A DNA stretch of 9,277 bases. Source: Desulfobulbaceae bacterium (lineage in GTDB: Bacteria; Desulfobacterota; Desulfobulbia; Desulfobulbales; Desulfobulbaceae). Under the pieces are notes generated by a model that ran no database searches, was not told the origin of the DNA, and was given only the letters and a program-made list of their open reading frames with translations. How positions within the stretch are numbered: position 1 is the stretch's first letter; every line of letters starts with the position of its first letter. This document shows, piece after piece, positions 7,092 to 9,277 of the stretch. Both the position numbers and the translations under genes were made by a program. The DNA is taken from contig DAOVTM010000145.1 in assembly GCA_030633145.1 (NCBI GenBank), positions 1-9,277 on the forward strand, read 5' to 3'.

Positions 7092-7133
7092 TGGTAATAT
7101 TACTGTTCTCATATTGCAGTTTTCATATTACTG
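7092..7133. repeat. Three contiguous 14-bp direct repeats upstream of the cytochrome gene, candidate operator
   Basis: The plus-strand units are TTTTCATATTACTG (7120-7133), TTCTCATATTGCAG (7106-7119) and TGGTAATATTACTG (7092-7105). Each outer unit matches a neighbour at about 11 of 14 positions, with a shared ATATTRC core. The third also holds the perfect palindrome GTAATATTAC. The array ends 40 bp before the cytochrome ATG. Short direct repeats spaced by about one helical turn or slightly more are what OmpR-family regulators often bind, and such a regulator is encoded just upstream. That link is an inference. Confidence 0.6.
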
Positions 7134-7137
7134 ACAA
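7108..7137 (-). promoter_or_regulatory. Weak sigma-70-like promoter candidate for the cytochrome-uppP genes
   Basis: On the minus strand TTGTCA (7137-7132) matches the -35 consensus at five of six positions. TATGAG (7113-7108) is 18 bp downstream and matches the -10 at four of six. The 14-bp repeats cover the spacer and -10, so a bound regulator would interfere if this is the promoter. AT-rich sequence gives such matches by chance, so this is weak. The rest of the gap (7138-7249) holds a 9-bp inverted pair at 7176-7184 and 7236-7244 and nothing else I can name. Confidence 0.25.
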
Positions 7138-7249
7138 TATCACAAGATAATGCCGGGTGCAACGTGATAACAAACCATTCGTTCATCCAATTTTTATTAT
7201 TCATTATGACTCCCCCGCACTCTGCCCGCTGAGTAGAACGAATGAACGA

Positions 7250-8653
7250 TCACTGCCGAGCAAGCGGGAGAGAGACGGTAAAGGTGGTTCCCTGGTTGAG
7301 CGTGCTGCGCACAGAAATCGTTCCATTATGATTGTTGACCATGGCTCGCACCAGGGTAAGGCCCAGTCCCAGGCCGGGTTTTGAACGACTGCGGTCGCCC
7401 CGGAAGAGGCGGGTCCAGATCTGCTTGATCTCGTTTTCGGAAATGCCCATGCCGTTATCCTGCATGACTATCTCTGCCATGTTTTTCGTTACCCGGCTGA
7501 AAATTACAATCTCGCTGCTGTTGTACTTGATACTGTTATCCAGCAGGTTGGCCCAGACCTGGCTGATGCGCTGTGTGTCAGCCAGGATCTGAATTGTTTC
7601 GTCTTCTCCCACATCAAAACGAATCTCCACCCCCTGCTCTTCAGCCGTAATCTCGTACAACTCCAGCACCCCGTTGATTGAAGCGGCCAGATCCACGCAC
7701 TGCAAATCAAGGTTAACCGTATCTGCCTCTGCCTCGGCCACGTTGAGCATGGTATTGAGCATGGAGAGGAGACGATCCGACTCTTCCAGACAATCTGCCA
7801 GGGCCTCGCTGAGATGGGTATTGTCGTCCCGCTTCTGCAGACCGTATTCGGCAATGGCGCGCAACCTGGTCATGGGAGTACGCAGGTCGTGGGCCACGTT
7901 GTCCATGGAATCACTCAGCTCACTGCTTAACTGGTGGTGCCGGGCGATGAGTTGATTGACCGCAGTTACCAGCTCGACCTCCGCCGGTTCAAATCCGTCC
8001 AGCGACTCAACTTCATGGAAGGTCTCACGGTTTATCGCTGCAATGGTTGCGGTGAGATGACGGAGAACTCTGCTCTGTTTTCGGGCGGTAAGCAGAGCGA
8101 GTATCAGGCTGAAAAACATAAAAAAAACTGTCATCAGGAGAAAAACCAGGGCAATGCGACGCAGCAGAGCCAGACTTTCACTGCTGTCAATACCAACCTG
8201 GAGGAAACCGCTGCCAGTATCAACCCTGCCAGTATTCATCCTCGCAGCCGCAACTGTCCAGTGTCCCCAACCGCCCTTTTCCTGCAAATCCTTCCAGACT
8301 AAGCTATCTGATACCATAAAGGTGGAAAAATCCGGCAGGGTCTCTGAACCATCTGAAATTTCAGTGATTCCCTTCCCTGTGACACGGATAAAGCGCAGAC
8401 CTGCCCCTTCCATACGGACAAAACTGGTTCCCGCTCCCATGGCTCCATGGGAAAGCCGCAACCCGGCAGTGCCATTCAACGAATACAGCTTTAAATAATG
8501 GCTGAGGAGTTGTTCAGCTCGTGCCTGTTCCTGATCACGCAGGTGAAGAAAAAACGCCAGGAATGCGCAGGAGAGCAGGATAACGGTATAAACCCAGTAT
8601 GGGAGGGCATAGCCGGACAGCCCTCTCAACGGAAAACCGAATCTATTTTTCAT
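7250..8653 (-). CDS. Membrane sensor histidine kinase of a two-component system
   Basis: The 467-residue kinase senses an envelope signal, autophosphorylates and passes phosphate to its response regulator. Two membrane helices (about 19-38 and 167-189) flank a periplasmic domain of about 128 residues with no family I recognise. A HAMP linker follows at about 190-240 (PAEVELVTAVNQL). The H-box NVAHDLRTPMTRLR puts the phosphoacceptor at H255. The ATPase part shows the N-box LLDNSIKYN (N373), G1 DNGMGI (399-404), the F-box region TRLFRGDRSRS and G2 GLGLGL (427-432), so all catalytic motifs are intact. The layout is that of EnvZ/CusS/QseC-type kinases paired with OmpR-family regulators. ATG 8653 lies 11 bp inside the upstream regulator gene, with GAGG at 8661-8658 as ribosome binding site, so the two are translationally coupled. 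No convincing terminator follows; the signal sensed is unknown. Confidence 0.96.
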   Translation of the reverse strand: MKNRFGFPLRGLSGYALPYWVYTVILLSCAFLAFFLHLRDQEQARAEQLLSHYLKLYSLNGTAGLRLSHGAMGAGTSFVRMEGAGLRFIRVTGKGITEISDGSETLPDFSTFMVSDSLVWKDLQEKGGWGHWTVAAARMNTGRVDTGSGFLQVGIDSSESLALLRRIALVFLLMTVFFMFFSLILALLTARKQSRVLRHLTATIAAINRETFHEVESLDGFEPAEVELVTAVNQLIARHHQLSSELSDSMDNVAHDLRTPMTRLRAIAEYGLQKRDDNTHLSEALADCLEESDRLLSMLNTMLNVAEAEADTVNLDLQCVDLAASINGVLELYEITAEEQGVEIRFDVGEDETIQILADTQRISQVWANLLDNSIKYNSSEIVIFSRVTKNMAEIVMQDNGMGISENEIKQIWTRLFRGDRSRSKPGLGLGLTLVRAMVNNHNGTISVRSTLNQGTTFTVSLPLARQ

Positions 8654-9277
8654 CCTGCCTCAGCACATAGCCCATACCACGCACGGTGTGAATCAGCTTA
8701 TGACCAAACCCCTTATCCACCTTGTTGCGCAGGCGGCAGACCAGCACATCCACCACATTGGTCTGGGGATCAAAATCATATTCATAGACATTTTTCAGGA
8801 TTGCGGCCTTGGAGACAATGCGTTCCTGATTGCGCAGCAGATATTCCAGCAGGGCAAACTCCTTGCCAGGCAGGTCGAGCTGCTGGCCGGAACGGAACAC
8901 TTCCCTCGACAGGAGACCCATTTCCAGATCTGCAAAACGGAGGGCATGGGTATCAATCGCCCTGGAATCCCGGCGAATAAGAGCCTGAATCCGGGCTAGC
9001 AGCTCGGCAAAGGAAAAGGGTTTGACCAGGTAATCATCGCCGCCCTGAGCCAGCCCCTTGATCCGGTCATCAACACTTCGTTTGGCACTGAGGATCAGCA
9101 CCGGGGTGGTAATGCCCTGATCACGGATCGTTTCAATAATGGTCAGTCCGTCCATGGTGGGCAGCATGATGTCCACGACTGCCGCATCCCAGGGTGTCTG
9201 CACAAACCTGTCCAGCCCCTCCTGACCGTCAACGGCCAGGTCAACGGTGAAACCTGCATCTGTCAATCCCGCACAAA
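8643..9277 (-). CDS. OmpR/PhoB-family response regulator, 5'-truncated by window edge
   Basis: The frame is open to the right edge, so the true start is outside; roughly 15-20 N-terminal residues, including the acidic pair of the receiver domain, are missing. The TTG at 9266 is not a likely start because in-frame codons upstream (C-A-G) continue the usual helix-1 pattern before 'LTDAGFTVDLAVDG'. The receiver domain shows the phosphoacceptor aspartate in VVDIMLPTMDG (codon 9173-9171), the switch residue region LILSAK and the conserved lysine in VKPF. The C-terminal winged helix shows the OmpR-type pattern: LDLPGKEFALLEYLLRN, then a recognition-helix region NVVDVLVCRLRNKVD, and the wing IHTVRGMGYVLR. 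It is a DNA-binding transcription regulator phosphorylated by the kinase that overlaps its 3' end. The repeats at 7092-7133 are possible targets. Confidence 0.96.
   Translation of the reverse strand, partial: CAGLTDAGFTVDLAVDGQEGLDRFVQTPWDAAVVDIMLPTMDGLTIIETIRDQGITTPVLILSAKRSVDDRIKGLAQGGDDYLVKPFSFAELLARIQALIRRDSRAIDTHALRFADLEMGLLSREVFRSGQQLDLPGKEFALLEYLLRNQERIVSKAAILKNVYEYDFDPQTNVVDVLVCRLRNKVDKGFGHKLIHTVRGMGYVLRQDEK

Noticed and set aside
7176..7244. 9-bp inverted repeat CATTCGTTC / GAACGAATG downstream of the kinase gene as a terminator
   Set aside because: The arms are 51 nt apart and no T-run follows on the minus strand, so it does not look like an intrinsic terminator.
9264..9266. TTG at 9266 as the start of the response regulator
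   Set aside because: The frame continues upstream to the window edge with residues expected in helix 1 of a receiver domain, and a start here would lack the first strand and its acidic residues.

Overview
The window looks like bacterial chromosome from an anaerobic or sulfur-cycling member of the Desulfobacterota (former Deltaproteobacteria), possibly Desulfobulbales-like. That placement is an inference. It rests on a multiheme c-type cytochrome with c7-like and c554-like parts, a DHH-CBS-nucleotidyltransferase fusion of the type known from Aquifex and Geobacter, and a palindromic 'GTTCCCA(T/C)GC...GCGTGGGAA' repeat. All seven genes that I accept lie on the minus strand; they are listed here in transcription order, from high to low coordinates.

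(1) 9277-7250: an OmpR-family response regulator, cut by the right window edge, overlaps by 11 bp a membrane histidine kinase. Together they form a two-component system. (2) 7249-7053: a leader region with three contiguous 14-bp direct repeats just upstream of the next gene. (3) 7052-5238: an exported octaheme cytochrome c. (4) 5229-4420: uppP, undecaprenyl-diphosphatase, starting 8 nt after the cytochrome stop. (5) 4419-4339: a spacer with five tandem heptamers that abut the next start codon. (6) 4338-2792: an AEC-family transporter, then a small unrecognised protein that starts inside the transporter's stop codon (GTGA overlap). (7) 2823-2727: a nested palindromic repeat that supplies the last ten codons and the stop of that small protein. 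(8) 2675 to the left edge: a large DHH/DHHA1-CBS-CBS-tRNA nucleotidyltransferase fusion, missing its C-terminal end.

The clearest functional unit is the two-component pair. The repeats in front of the cytochrome gene sit directly downstream of it and are a reasonable candidate operator for an OmpR-type regulator, though nothing in the sequence proves the link. The cytochrome, uppP, AEC transporter and small protein are close enough to be cotranscribed, but they share no obvious pathway.

I found no tRNA, rRNA, CRISPR array, insertion sequence or complete mobile element. The least ordinary signals are the repeat-derived C-terminus, the 14-bp triple repeat, the heptamer array in place of a ribosome binding site, the cytochrome domain fusion and a dnaX-like A_AAA_AAG heptamer inside the nucleotidyltransferase gene. 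None of them amounts to a clearly new system.
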